This document shows positions 1 through 14,000 of a stretch of 64,000 nt of DNA, piece by piece. The DNA lies in NCBI GenBank assembly GCA_936450465.1, contig OW388291.1, forward strand, positions 82,659,436-82,723,435, read 5' to 3'. Within the stretch, counting starts at the first letter, position 1, and each line of letters starts with the position of its first letter. The DNA is from Gibbula magus (taxonomy: Eukaryota; Mollusca; Gastropoda; Trochida; Trochidae). Position numbers and translations under genes: made by a program. Under the pieces are notes generated by a model. The model was not told the DNA's origin. It searched no databases and worked only from the letters and a program-made list of their open reading frames with translations.

Positions 1-2730
1 GTTATCTCAACAATTAAAATTGTAGACAAAAAAGAGTTTTGAATCTAAAAGAAAAAGGGTTAAATAAAGTTTTATTCAACCTCTCCCTGCTGAAGTAGCC
101 ATTTGTGTTTATATCATTTCATTAATTGCATCAATATTGAACTGATCGCAGTTACAACTATAAAACACAGTTACAACTATAAAACACATATGTTACTAAC
201 AGACCACATCTGGTACTTTCAGGTCCTAACACGAAGTAACATACATCTGATACTCTGAAACAACTAGTGCTGAAATACTGGAGAGTTATTCCATGGATAT
301 ACAAGTACTGGGTCTCACAAGAGAACATCTACCTCTGATACAGTGAGGACAAGTCTCCCATAAAGTGAAGGACATCTTCTCTTCATCAAAAAGCTCTCCA
401 CTGGAGTAGGTCACATCACATACATACGACAGGATACAGTAACAGTTTCACTTGTCACACGATATTGAAATAGACGCCTCATCACTGTCTACAATCCCAT
501 AGAGTGTGGTACATCCTTTCTACTTCTTGTACACAAACGTTAACATCCAAAATAACAGCTTCATTTCCATAAACAACGTAATTATCCATAAATTCCTGCA
601 GCCATGGTGACCCAAACTTGCAAGAGAGGCCTCATCTCAGACAAGTAATCAACAGAATATACACAATCCTTTCTTCATTCTACTTCTTCATCAATAACAC
701 AACGTAATAGTTCAGTCTTCAAAGTAACCATTCAACAGAAGGCTGCTTCTTTGTCAAACAACTGTCGTTTATCTGGTCTCGTCACAATCACTTGCTTCTG
801 TTAATAATTCATGTGCTGTCTGCTGATCACAGGTAAGTAACTGTTCTGCTACGTAATGATGCAGCCTGTCCACTTCTTGACGATGAGAGAATGTTGTTGT
901 TTTGAGATGCCCCCTCAACCTTGGACAACTTCCTGCTATGTCAGTCCGACATTCCTCAGGTTACATGTTGTTACACAATGTGGTAGATTTGTTACAAAAC
1001 TGTCAAATCAAATATTCTCGTTAATGTCTTGAGATGGCCCCTCAAAGCATGACGTGAGCTTTACATGGAAGGCGAGATTGTTACAATGTTGTGACACATC
1101 CCGACAAGTTCAACTTGACTTAGCTCCGGATTTGTTTCAAGAATACTTGGGATTACCATGGATTAACATGACAATACACTTCAAACCAATCAGAATTGAT
1201 AAGCAAAGATAATGTGAGCTGTCACCCGGTGTATCTAAACATGAGCGTTTACAACATTTCATGATCTTATCAATAAAGTGAACAAACAAGAGTAAACAAG
1301 ACGTCCTGACAGGAGACAGATTGACAAAACAAGACTCTTTCAAACCTCTCCTCCTGCACTCTCTCAGACTTGTCAGTGTTTGTTTACTCCTCTCTCTTAG
1401 AAATCTGACACAACATGAACCGTAACTTTACAGTGCGTTTCCAAATCAATACAATTTGATTTAGTCAAATATTTCTCTATTTTCCTTACTCTTAAACTGA
1501 GTAAGTTAGATAAAGTTAAGAATAAAATGAGGGAGCAGTTAGGAACATCACCATCGTTCAGGCCATGGTGAAGATCAACAAAAACATTATCATTTTGACA
1601 TCAGAGAAGTCAACAGATCAAGCAAAATGATATTTCAGACAATATTGAACAGGAAGGAAAAAGAAATCCTTGGATTAGAAAAACCTTTGTTAATGTTCAA
1701 AATAGTTCCCACAAATCTACATTTATCTCGATCACAAATCTGTAAATATCTCCACCCAAGATCGCTGTCTCGCTTAACAGAAACGGATTAACAACATGGC
1801 AAGATCGCTGTCCCGTGCAGCAAACACGGATTAACAACATGGCAGGTAGACGTCAACTTGAAACCCCTGGAATCAATAAGCTGTGCTAATTACTAGGACA
1901 TGAAAGACCAAGGTATCCTCACGGCTCTACAAGCACCTGTTCCTTAGCAGGGAGATACACAATCATAATCCCAGACCTCCGTCAGGTTACGCTGCTTTTG
2001 TTTGTCACTGTGTCCGTCATTAGTGACGCTCTTTCAATAAGTTTCAGATAGTGCGGTAATGTCAGACATATAGATAAACACTTGGATTTCTTTTCACAGT
2101 TCTTTTAATCTTCCAAACAGATCCAGTTATCTTCCTCGTCATTGAGTCTGTCAATCCAAAAGACTCTACATGCACTATCAAGTCCTATACCTGTATACAG
2201 ATAACCACTTGGACCAAATCATTTCACAGTTGGAACTATCTTCAATGCAGATCTCTGTATATCCAGATAGTGCTACTCAGCGCAGGTAACGGGTCCACTA
2301 GAGGGTTGTGTGTGACTGTAGGAACAGTCTCCAGTTTCAAAGGACTGGATTGTCTCAATACACACATATTAGTTTATCTTGACAAATTATCTTGCTTGCT
2401 TATCAACTCTTTCTAGATTCAAATGGTGATAAATCTTGACACATTGGCAATACAGAATGTAGAGTTTCAATGTACAACAAGCTATGAAAGCTTAGTCAGA
2501 CCATTACATATATCAAGTTAATTAAAGTTATAATCTACTTGATGTCTATAGAGTTGATAAATCTGGAGTACACCTGTTTCATTGACGCCGTAAAGATATC
2601 TAACTTGATAAACTGTCAAACAATGCAATCTAAAACTAATTTAGATATTTGTATTTTCTTTCATAGCTTGAAAGTCACATAACTTGTATTGATTTTGAAA
2701 TGAAATAAAAAAGAGTGTCAACTATTCTGT
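1..2730. other. No gene recognised; intron or downstream of exon 19
   Basis: AT-rich sequence with no frame resembling the C-terminal part of WDR62/MAPKBP1 on the minus strand and no recognised repeat apart from a short doublet of CAAGATCGCTGTC (about 1750 and 1800). Presumably a long intron of the same gene. Confidence 0.5.
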
Positions 2731-2900
2731 ACCATTAAGTATCTTGAGACATATTGAAAGTGGCCTTTTGAGAAACATTGTATTTGAAAGTATCCTATTG
2801 AGAAACATTGAATTTGAAAGTATCCTATTGAGAAACATTGTATTTGAAAGTATCCTATGAGGAAACATTGTATTTGAAAGTATCCTATTCAGACATATTG
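2731..2900. repeat. 30-bp tandem repeat, about 5.5 copies
   Basis: Units of the type GAGAAACATTGTATTTGAAA followed by GTATCCTATT. The minus strand stays open across it as an ILSNTMFLNR repeat because 30 is divisible by three; no coding evidence. Confidence 0.88.
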
Positions 2901-3408
2901 TAAGTACTATGGAGTTCATCTTTATTTCACAATGTTCTAAAATGTCTAACATTACTGTTGAAAAGTGTTGAAGTTAGTCAGTTAGGTAAGTTGAATCAGA
3001 TCAGCACTTTACATCACATAGTAATACCGGACTGATTGTATATCTTATCACATATAATCCTAATCTATAAACTCCACACATTATAAGATATATCCCTGTT
3101 ACAAGCAGCTGCAAGGAGAAGTTAAAGCCCATACCAAAGGATCAGCAGTGAATAACATAACAGAGGGCAATAATCAGCCCACTAATCTCCTCCAATCATC
3201 ACACAATGCTGGTCAGTTCAGAAACCAATCAGAAGGAACTAATCAGGCCAGACTTTGTTACACTTGCTAATCACTGGTCAATCTCCAGTCTGTGTGGTTA
3301 GAGACTGTACCTAACCTAGATTTATGTGAGGCCGGCAGGTTTATGCTCCACTGCCTATGAAGAATCATGGAACCATTCCAGAAAGTCATCTTCGCACAAA
3401 GATAAATC

Positions 3409-3932
3409 TTAAAGCTGCTGTAGCATGTTTTTTGTATATTATTTTTCTCAAATTTGTCATTTATTATTATAGTTTATAAAATATAGTGTTACATTAGAGG
3501 TAAAACATCTTATTATACGACCTGATAAGCTGTATACACATGCAGAAAACGGTCATCGGCATTGGTAGAAAATGGAACAACGTGAAGAGTGTGAGGAGTA
3601 GGGTTGTAGGTCATATGCGATTTTGATAGTTCAAACACCAACATGGTTGAACATTCCATCATTGTACCATATTTAAAACTCTACTTTGAGTGTTTGGGTA
3701 TCGCTACATCAGTCAGATCACTTGAACTACCTTTGACAACCATTTTAATGTGAACACATTAAAATGGTCACTCGATGGAAAATGAACTCACATGGCTTAA
3801 CCGAATCATGTTCATTCGTTTTAAAACTCTTTGTGTTAATTCATTTGATTTATTTAGTCACTGTTTACACTTATTTGTCTTTTTGTGAGAGCAATTTATT
3901 TCAGTTAGCAGAACGTGCTACAGTGCCTTAAA
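3409..3932. mobile_element. About 520-bp MITE, copy 1 (TTAAAGGC family)
   Basis: Ends are inverted (TTAAAGCTGCTGTAGCATG on the left, CGTGCTACAGTGCCTTAAA on the right). It aligns along its length with 24819-25326: shared landmarks are TGTTACATTAGAGG, AAAACATCT, ATTCCATCATTGTACCATA, TTTAAAACTCTACT and CTACATCAGTCA. A perfect hairpin (ACCATTTTAATGTG / CACATTAAAATGGT) sits in the middle. No coding capacity. Confidence 0.82.
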
Positions 3933-4868
3933 TGTATCACAAAAGATGGAAGGAATGGCTGGTCCTTTAAAACTACATTGATCTTAAATGTTCAAATTTA
4001 CAATAATGTTTAAACACCAGGATGGCATCAACATCAGTGGTAATATTTGTTAGGAGATGGGCGTTACAGCAACTACTTTCCTTTGGTTTGCAGAGATTCT
4101 TTCATAACACTGGGTAATACAGTACATCATTACACAAAGCAATCTGACAGTTAAGTTCAATATAATGTATGACAACAGATGGGAGATTGCTTTGCAAGTG
4201 TTATCAGGATCTTTTCATTGAGAACTTGTTATCATGTAGAAAGGGATTTTAATGTGTAGATCAATCAGAGAGGATAGATAGCTATTGATAACAGTTCACA
4301 ACAACATCCATTTCAAAGATTGCCAGAGTTTGATTTGTGGATTCAAGTTTGAAAATCAAACGCCAAGAGTCAAGTCAAGATCGTACTCCCCGATTTTGTG
4401 AGAACAACTTGAGTTGTGATGTCATATGCATTATGGGTAGTGCAGATTCCTCTCCAAATAAGCCACACATTCTCATTATGAATTAAACATAAAATTTTAA
4501 CACAAAGATATTTATATTTATATAATTTATTTCTACGGAAAATTAAATTGATAGCCTAGGCAAATTTGTATTCTTTGAGTCCCTCAACATTAAAGCGCAT
4601 GCATCGACTTGACCCTTCAGTCTCAAACTGCTTCATTGCAGAAAGAGAGAAAGAAAGGTAGGTCCAACTTGGGGTAATGACAGGCACAGCAAAGCAAAGA
4701 GTAGGCTATATACAAATTCTGCCATTATAAAACTCTGCTTGGCTTGATTTCCCTTAAACAGAATCCCAGCTAGATTTTGGGTTCATGACAAGCATAGCCA
4801 GAGGTTTACTGCATTGAAGAGGGTAAATAACCTCTGAATGAATGTCTGAGTACAATAAACTATTCTAC
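3933..4868. other. Intronic sequence after exon 19
   Basis: No exon candidate continuing the split codon of exon 19 was seen. Ordinary AT-rich sequence. Confidence 0.45.
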
Positions 4869-5004
4869 CTGTATTGTTGGCGAAGCTTTGATCATTCTGT
4901 GTTTTGACCGCAAAGCCGAGATCGGCTCTCTCTGCCCACCGACCCTTCGGCTGTTTGCTCGACTCTGAGCTGCGGTCTGAACTCCCATCACTCACATCAC
5001 CCAT
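4869..5004 (-). CDS. WDR62/MAPKBP1: WDR62/MAPKBP1 exon 19 (last visible)
   Basis: 45 codons (782-826) plus one base: [20 protein letters not shown], then [15 protein letters not shown], ending QSFANNT. Acceptor ATCTGGCAG, donor ACAG|GTAGAA. QPxGRWAERA is conserved with vertebrate WDR62. The next exon must begin with two bases of the split codon; I found no convincing candidate between 4868 and 1, so it is probably beyond the left edge. Confidence 0.93.
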
Positions 5005-8000
5005 CTGCCAGATGAAAGTAATATTTCATTATTTCTATATTTTCATCATTTTACAAAACGCATTCAAAATGATTCAACATCAGCTTTGATGTTTTTCGAA
5101 TTGACATTTCATAATCACAAATGAAACATACTCCATTATTTCAATATCATAAAAATATTTTCTTTGCTAAATAAGCAATCAGAAAGCTCAAATTTAGACA
5201 AAAGACTGAGACAAAATGGTATTTCATATTTATTTTTAGTTACTGCAATGTGCAACTGTTCCATGTTTTTAGGGTTACAGAATGAAGCATTACCAAACAT
5301 AGGATCACAATATCTGCTAGAGTAAACATTTTTGTACTCTTTCAGGACAAGTCCTTTGCGGAAACACCTTCAGAGTGAGGAACCTATTTCAGCACAGAAT
5401 GCTCCTACAGCAGAACCACTCAGCCACCAGGGCTTTATAAAGCCCCCAAAATACTACTGCAGCTAGGGTGATCCACATAGCAATGTTAAACTCTAACAGA
5501 GCTTCAAAACGCTCATTTAACCTTAGCCTATGTTACCTGATTATCTAAGTCTTCAGATCTCACCTTAGCTTTGGCACAGAATGGCCCAAAAGCAGAACCA
5601 CTAGGCCACCAAGGCTTTGTAAAGCCCCAAAAGTACTACTGCTGACAGGGTGATCCAAATTTCCCCGTGCAAGGCTTAACTCGCACCAGTCTCCATCCCT
5701 AATTAAAGCTGCCTTTCCTTTTCTGTGCCATTGCAGTAGAGCACCCTATGAAGTTCAGGTGTTACAGAAGCACATAAAAGTTAAGGAAATGCAGCAAGGC
5801 TTAAATAAATCTGTGATGGAGAGTGGCGCGAGTTATGCCTTGAGCAGGAAGTTGAGGTGCTCCAACATACAGCAATGTTAAAATCATATACATTTTTTCC
5901 ACACTAAACCTCACCTTTGCCTTGGCCCAGTTAGGCAGAGGTCCAATGCTGAACCTGTAGTCGGGTGCCGTCTCTTCCTTGACGGAGTTGAGAGAGTCGA
6001 GAGTCTCCATGACGGTGTGGGCCGACTGGAAGTGCTTCTCCTGTATGTGTGGCAAGGTGTCGACACTCTCCAGTGATATCGGCTTCGTCAACACCGCCGT
6101 CTCTCTTCTGGAATAGATTGATGGAGAACCAAGTTGAGTAATGTCAGGTTTCATCAGGAATTGTCGGAAAGGGAGAATTGAGGTTGAATAGCTTTTTTAA
6201 TTTATTTGCTAAATATCACAGTTACAAAGAAATTACAAGAATTTAAGAAACAGAACACGTCACATCTGTTGACCTTGACATCTTATCAAATCTGAAGAGA
6301 TTTCTACATAGAACTGAGTTTTGTGGTGACAGGTCTCATCACGATAACACTTGGACGTTGGGGAAAACAAGATTGACAAATGCAAATGCCTTGAAACCTT
6401 CCAAAATCACAACTACAAGGAACTTAGAAAACAATATCATCCCAATACATAAAAAAATCAATGTTGATGAGGATTGTGAATAAACTCCCGGTTTGTACGT
6501 AATATAGCCCCAGAATGATTCAGAACTTCATTGAACCAGCAAATCAGCCACTTTCCTGACATCATACAGTTATGGACATTTTACTTTGGTAAAGAACTTT
6601 GATTTCTAACTCCGGTACCTTGTTTATAAGTCTATCAAGTTCTTATACAATACTTTCTAGTTCCCAATACATGGATGCTGAGATTACTGGAAATTATCAG
6701 TTAACACCTTTTCAACACATGAAAGAAGTTACCTCTCTTTCGGAATCAACCTTTCATATGTACCAACAATGACCAGGTATTCTATTAAACTGGTGAAGAT
6801 AAAGAAACATGAACAGGTGGCTTGAACTGGGTACTAACGAGTCAGGCAGGTGCAACAACTGTAGGTGTAAGGGATAACAGCGGGTATTTGGTATAGAGTG
6901 CTAAAAACAATGTGCCTTGTTCCATGGAAGGAGACTTAGCTGTCAATGATTTCATTAATAGATCAGAAAAACTTTAGCAATGTATTGATGATGAAAAGCT
7001 ATAAAGGAACATATTTATAAAAGTGACCCTGTTTGTGGTAGCTGGTTTTAAAGGCTATACTCCCTGTTTGTGGTAGCTGGTTTTAAAGGCTATACTCCCT
7101 GTTTGTGGTAGCTGGTTTTAAAGGCTATACTCCCTGTTTGTGGTAGCTGGTTTTAAAGGCTATACTCGCTGTTTGCGGTAGCTGGTTTTAAAGGCTATAC
7201 TCCCTGTTTGTGGTAGCTGGTTTTAAAGGCTATACTAGATGTGCCTAAAAAATAAGTTTGTTTTGGTGAATCCTAGTGAAGTTGATTTGGAAAATAAAAT
7301 TTATTTCTACACAAGTTTCACAATTGTTTTAGCCCAAACATAAGATCGAAACCCTTACCTGCTGAATCTAGCTAACCACTGCACCACCGAAATCATCGGA
7401 CATGCTTGTGAAATTTGAACGATCGATTCAACATAGGTTCTTTGGTTTAATTGAATTATGTTATTCATTAGTTTGTGCAATTTTGGAATCTTATACAATC
7501 TTAAACACCTGTGCAAAATATATATAAACATTTTGAAATTGCGATGCATTTGTTTACGCTCTTGCGATATTAAAACAGGTCATACTCTCTAGTGTGTTTG
7601 CATGTACATATCAGCATGCTGCACGAGCAGTGGGAACTGCATTTTCCTGTCACCTCACAACTTGACATACACTGTTTCTCTGATACTTGGTGGTTCCACT
7701 GATATACCAAAATGTTTATTTAAATAAATCTTAGTTTACAATAATTAGTTAAAAAGTCTTTTCATTCTGTTATGGTTTTTTTTTTAAAGGTTGAATGGTC
7801 AGTCAGTTAGCTTTCAGCGTGTATGAAGCATATCAACATACCTGATGTCCCCAACAAACTGCATATCGTTTGTCATTTTTCCCAATTCCTCCATTCGATT
7901 CTTCATCTGTTTGGTCATTTCTGGAGGTAGCCTCCACACAAAAATGCATCTGGAAATGAATCGTAAATTGCAATTTCATGAAGTTTTAAACACAATTTAA

Positions 8001-11000
8001 TGAATACAGTGACTAAGAGAAATTGTAATCATTGAATATGTATTATTCCCTAAATTTATAACATGGAACCATTTCCATACAAAACTCATGAAAATTATAT
8101 GTACAATGAAATATCAAATCTGTCCCATTAAAAATCAAGTTACTGTACCGCAACAGAATTTTTACATAATACAAACTAAACCACATTTATATACAACGTA
8201 CAAACAATACATTAAAAATTTCTTTTAAAACCCAAGTAAACTCACCCATCCGCGGATACTGAGATCATATGTTTGAGATCATTCATGAACTTGAGACCGG
8301 TGATGGTCTCGGAGTGTCCGTACATAGTGGCTACATGCTCCCCACTGTAGAAGTCCACTATCACTATATTCTTGTCCGTACAACTTGTAGCGGCGTAACA
8401 TCCCGACGGGTCCAGCTGTATCCTTAGTAGCACTCCGTCGTCTGTTAGCGACCCCTTGTACTTCTTCTTTTGTTTCGCTGTTCGTATATTGTAGATTCTG
8501 TGATGGGATGAACATAAAAGATTAATTCTACACCACAGCTTATCTGTTGAGGAGGGCATGTGTACATGTTCCTAAGTGACTGCAAAAGTAAGTAGAAAAC
8601 CTCCTGGTGACATTTGTATAAATTTATGATCGTAGATCTACTACATGTTTGATATGGTGGAGAAGCAGGAGACTTCTCACGAATCCACTGAGGAACCGAC
8701 TCGGGCCATAAAACATTGTATGTATATTATATATATAATGAAGAAGTTGTACATCCAATAAATACATTGTTTATCATAAATATTATTAAATATTTGTTGT
8801 TGACGTACCTAACATTGCGGTCCTGACAGGAAGTGGCTACAAACTTCTCGGTGGGGTCGACGACCATGTCGTACAGCGTGGCCTTGCTCACCAGGTGCTG
8901 GTCCAAGCTGAACTGGAACTCAGGGCTCTGAAACATAATGATACAACAATAGTCATAAACAATCATACAAATCTGGTATATCTGGCTCAAACCAGTTGAA
9001 TTATACTTGCTACCTGCAATTATCAATGAAGGATTTATTCGGCACATAGTGTTTCAGAAGGTGAAGTGTAAATCTGTTTACTTTAAAAAATTTAACATTA
9101 ATATTGTCAGATAATGATTGTATTGACAGGTATGATCTGCAAGTTAGCTGGATGTTCATACTTATAGATGTAGTGAAAGTGACCATCACAAATGTTTCCA
9201 CGTGTGCCCTTACAAACTTCCATTGCATACAATTGGTAAAAATTCAAAATTTCTCAAATTGATGTGTCATGAGTGACCCTACCTGTACAGCGTTACGAAA
9301 CAGTAGAGACTTGTCTGCGCCACAGCTCAACATGCGGAGCTGGTTGTCCTGGTCGACGAACCTCACGGCCTGTATAGAAGCCGAGTGGTCTGCCAGGGTC
9401 TGCAGGAACCCGTAGTTCTGCTCAACGTCAAACACATGGATCAGTCGGTCTCGACTTGCTGTCGCTAGAAGCTTCGGACCTGAAAGCGGTGCATATTATG
9501 ATTATATATTAAATGCTCATAGACCTAGATCATTAGCAAACCACCAATTTAAATTCAGGAGAGTATTTTTTGCAATGGACTGGGATGAGAATGAACTTTT
9601 ATAATTTTTGAATAAACATAGTTTAAGGACCACAGTATACCAATGAATGAAAATCACCCATGTTAACCCCAAAAGTCTGAAATCAGCCACAAATCGTCAT
9701 GCTTTTGCTTATCAATCTGAAATTGTTGTGAAAAGCCGTTATTTGGCAGAGTTAAAATTGGTGTGTTGGTTTGATAAACTTTTGATAAAGCTACAAGAAG
9801 ACGAGATTTAAGAAAAGATGCACACCTTGTTTAGAGAAGCAGTACTCCAGACAGAGTATATCTCCATCGTGGGCCTCCTCGGTACAGATCATGTCCATGT
9901 ACTCCGTGTCGTATATCCTGGGAGAGAGGAACATGTGTTAGACCGACACCATTAATAATTGTTATGAAGTCATCCTATTGTTCTCTCGTTCCGCAGTTAA
10001 TTGATATAAAGCCACTGTATGAAATAAGGTCTGTTTGATAGCGTATAACATGGTAGATGTGTTGGAGTTTTTGTTTGCCATGAATTTACAAAATCTTGCT
10101 TTCAAGTATAATACCATAAATGCACTATTGGGAATGTGTACGTCACCTAATTTTTTAATTTTTTCAATAAAAATGCCCAAGTCACTATCCCTAAAGCTCC
10201 ACATTTACAGACAACACATTTTAATCAAACTGTATCTCAAGTAACTAGACTGTACCAATTTAAGCACATTGTATACCTAAGTGTTCCCTGTTTGTCCCCG
10301 GAAGCAAGATGGAGACCATCCGGACTGACACGTAGACTGCGTATACCGTTCTTGACGTCGTACGAGGTGTCCGTTTTGTCTGCACCACCCGCTACAACAC
10401 ATCCAACATTTAAACTGACAAATACCATTTACAATGAATGTAGTCATGTACAAAATATATTTCTGTTGAAACATTGAAACTAGAGGTTATAATTCATTTT
10501 ATTTGAATAATGTTGAGAATATGAATGGAATATATAAGAAATCGTTCATTCCTGATAAAAACAATTTGTTTACGATTTACCATTTGAATTAACTTTGGAT
10601 AGGCCTTTAGCTACTTTTGTCTTATTTGTAACCTTAGGTGGTTTGTGATTTTAAATTAATTATATAGATAAGAAAACAAATTACCTGGATTATAATTGAC
10701 ATCGCATAGATTTGTATGATTGGGGTCTGAATAAATAATCTTCAGTAAATCCTGTAAAAGAAAATAGAATTTAAAATGTCAACTATTAAATCCTTTAACA
10801 AAAGTCACAAATGCAAATTCCTCATTTAAGAAATATGAATCATTAATCTACTGTTCTATAACAAAATCAATCACCGAAAGAAGTTTCCACATGAATTTGA
10901 AAGCATGCCATGCCATGCAGACAATTTGATATCTAAGTACCAAGTATTTTGCAATAGAACTCTTTTGGAACACTCACAATCCCCAAGAAGCGCCAAAACC

Positions 11001-14000
11001 CTCCTGACAACTTAATTATCTCCCCTCCCCCCTTTAATTTTAACAAAGGTTGAGGAATAGATGACCAAATGTAAAACATATACCGGTAAGCAAAGCAAAC
11101 TCTTGGGGAACACTCACGTGACTGTATATATTTCTCTTATACGTTGTTTTATCCTGCATGTGAGAGTCTAGGTTCCACACCCGCACGGTGTCATCGCTGG
11201 ATCCCGTCAGGAAGGATCCCATCGGCAGGTTACCTATACTGTTCTCCTCTAGAGTTGGGTACACCTGTAGTAATTATGTATAAAGGTAAATATCGTTTCA
11301 AGCTGGGAGAACTCCTGTGATAGAACGTAGGCTTTTGAAGTTCTGTCAAGTTGTTGCCTCCCAATCAGTTATATTATAACGGTTATGTTTTGTTATATAT
11401 TTCAACATATCTTATGTAAGTGTGTTAACCTTCTGTTAATGTCCTTTTTGATGTACCAAACATGATTTGTTCTGGTTGAGGTAATATATGATGTGATGAG
11501 GGCAAGGTTATTTTGAGCATTTTTAAATGATGATTGTCACTTTCAAGAGTATTTCACTTCCCTAAAATTTGAAGAAGCTGCCTTTTACCATTTTTTTCTA
11601 TAACAATAGCAACATTTTTCTCCCTTTGGAAGGGATTCTGAGAAGCATTTTTCTCTCCCCAAATTTGTCATAATCATGGTAGGAGCATCAGTAAACCAAC
11701 TAAATATGTTTGTTTGCCGTATTACAAATTTCAAATTGACTATTCCTGTGACAAAAGATGACACTAGAGCAGTGACCCACCTCCAGAGCCCACACACAGG
11801 AGCTGTGGTAGAGGACGGAGTACGCCTTGCCCACCTTCTTGATGTCGTGGACATCCCACACATACACACTGTGGTCGTTGTAGATACACGTAACCTGGAA
11901 ATAGACAACCAAGGGGAGGTAAGGGGAGTTTAGGTTCCATTCAATTTTACACTAATTCACCTAATACAAAGCAGCCATATGTAGAAACCTGCCATATGTA
12001 GATATATACTATTGAGACTTTGCTTTGCAGGGAAACCTGTTCGTGTCAATTATAACTAGTGAGGCGAGGTGAAGTTCTAACACCACTTTCACTCCTATCA
12101 CGGCTTCTAGAAATATGGCAGGGAGAAAGCCTTTAACATGTGGATATGCATTGAGGTGAAACCTGCGAGCATTGACTGGAACGGTTGAATTTCAGTGTAG
12201 CTTTGCACCAAAACCTTACTGCGTGTAGAATAGTTCTCTACTGCAGACAAAGTTGCCGTGCCCCTGGCAGGATTCGAATTCGGACCCCTTGATCTGAAGC
12301 CACACGGGCTAACCACTGCGCTATCCCGCTCCCTATAACTATCGAACCGTGGGTAGTACTGGACAAATATCAACAGATGAAGATAGAGAGAGGCACAACA
12401 GTGTTATCTGGGATTACAATTGAGAACATTGTAATGTGAAAACAATCCGATCTGCAGTATATTATTAGTCCCTGGTGATACTGACAGAGTTATCCCCCTT
12501 TGATCTTATGAGTCAAATTCCTTCAGTTTAGCTCCACTAACTAGACACTCCAATTAGTTATCTGTATAATCTGTTATAGGATGATTAAGATCTCAACCAG
12601 ATTGATTTGGAGCGTTAAACATAAGAAATGTTTTAAAGATCAAGCTACCTTTTTATGTTCATCGTCAAAAACAACAGCAACTGTATCCGGATATCTAGCA
12701 TCTTCTTTGGGGAAAATCATTTGACTGAAAAAAGTATCAACAGTTGAAATTAGTTTCAATATGGTATTTACTTTCAGCAAATTCATGTTTTAATTCAAGC
12801 TTTTCTTGACAAACAAATTACATAACAAACATTGAACAATTTTAACGGAGCATGAAAGTCACTGCATCATTCACCTCTGACTTGTGGCGGACGCGATGTC
12901 GACCCCGAGATGGTGGGGGTGAGGTAGAGTGGTGATGAAATGTAGCGACCTGGCACTGAACACACGTACAATTCCCTCTGCACATCCGATAAACACGTGG
13001 TCTTCCCCGCCGCTGATGGACGTCGCACACTTCGTCTGAAATGGAGTAATTTGGTAAGTAATCATGCAAGGAAAGAATATGCTCCCTTAATTTGTAAATA
13101 AGTTTTATGTTTGAGTACTAAAAAAATATATATAGGTGCCTTTTGATGATTCAAACAATGATCTGAACAATATGAATAATATGAACAATACTGTATTTAA
13201 TCTATATTTTACCTGTTGGCTTTCAAATATAAGTTACAACTATTTAAATTAAGAAACAATCCTCAACAAACACGACCTACCCTGAGTTCGACCCACTTGA
13301 CGAGGAGTCTCTTGGCGTTGAACTCACAGAGCAGCCCGGACTGGGTGATACAGAACGTGCTGCCCAGCATCTGTCCCTGGCCGCACAGCACCCCGCAGAA
13401 GAAGTTGTTCTTCTGATCAGAGAGGATACCAGACCGACCCTGTAGCGGAACCGTCTCGTTGATCTGAAACAAGCAATAGAAATGGGTAGATTTAAATATT
13501 AACATTTTCCAAGAAGGTGAATGAGTAAGAAATTGTTTAGTGCAACTTTGGTGAACTTCCAGCCATTAATTGACTTCATGGAAAAGAAAAAAAACAATTA
13601 TCATCTTTCCCATCAGGCTAAAGAGGGTCAAGATATTAAACAATATTAATGAAGAGGAAGTTTTAAATTACGAATATTGAATATTGTGTAACAGATTGAA
13701 GGAATGAAAACGGAATGGATGAAGAACAGAAGGAATGCATGCCTGGTCCACAGTTACCTTCCAATACCAAAACAGTTTTAGTTAAGTAGATTTGAAATTC
13801 CTGAATTTTCATATTCCTAATCTTTGCTTATCTTTGAAGCATCAAAATATTAAAATTTCACATTTTTCTCGTTAGTTCTTAATTACCCGAGATTTGCTGC
13901 TTTCCAGGTACCAGAACTTGACATGTCGGTTGCCGACGGTGACGAAATAACTCCCATCATGGTTGAAGGCCACAGCACTCACCTGCAGAAAAACAAGTTC

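Noticed and set aside
2722..2952. Minus-strand 76-codon ORF with ILSNTMFLNR repeats
   Set aside because: Generated by a 30-bp tandem repeat divisible by three; no coding evidence.
11585..11908. Minus-strand 107-codon ORF over exon 9
   Set aside because: Wrong frame of the WD40 exon; the correct frame gives DHSVYVWDV.
12240..12334. Functional tRNA gene
   Set aside because: A and B boxes are present but the tRNA fold is broken and the sequence continues into a SINE body shared by other copies.
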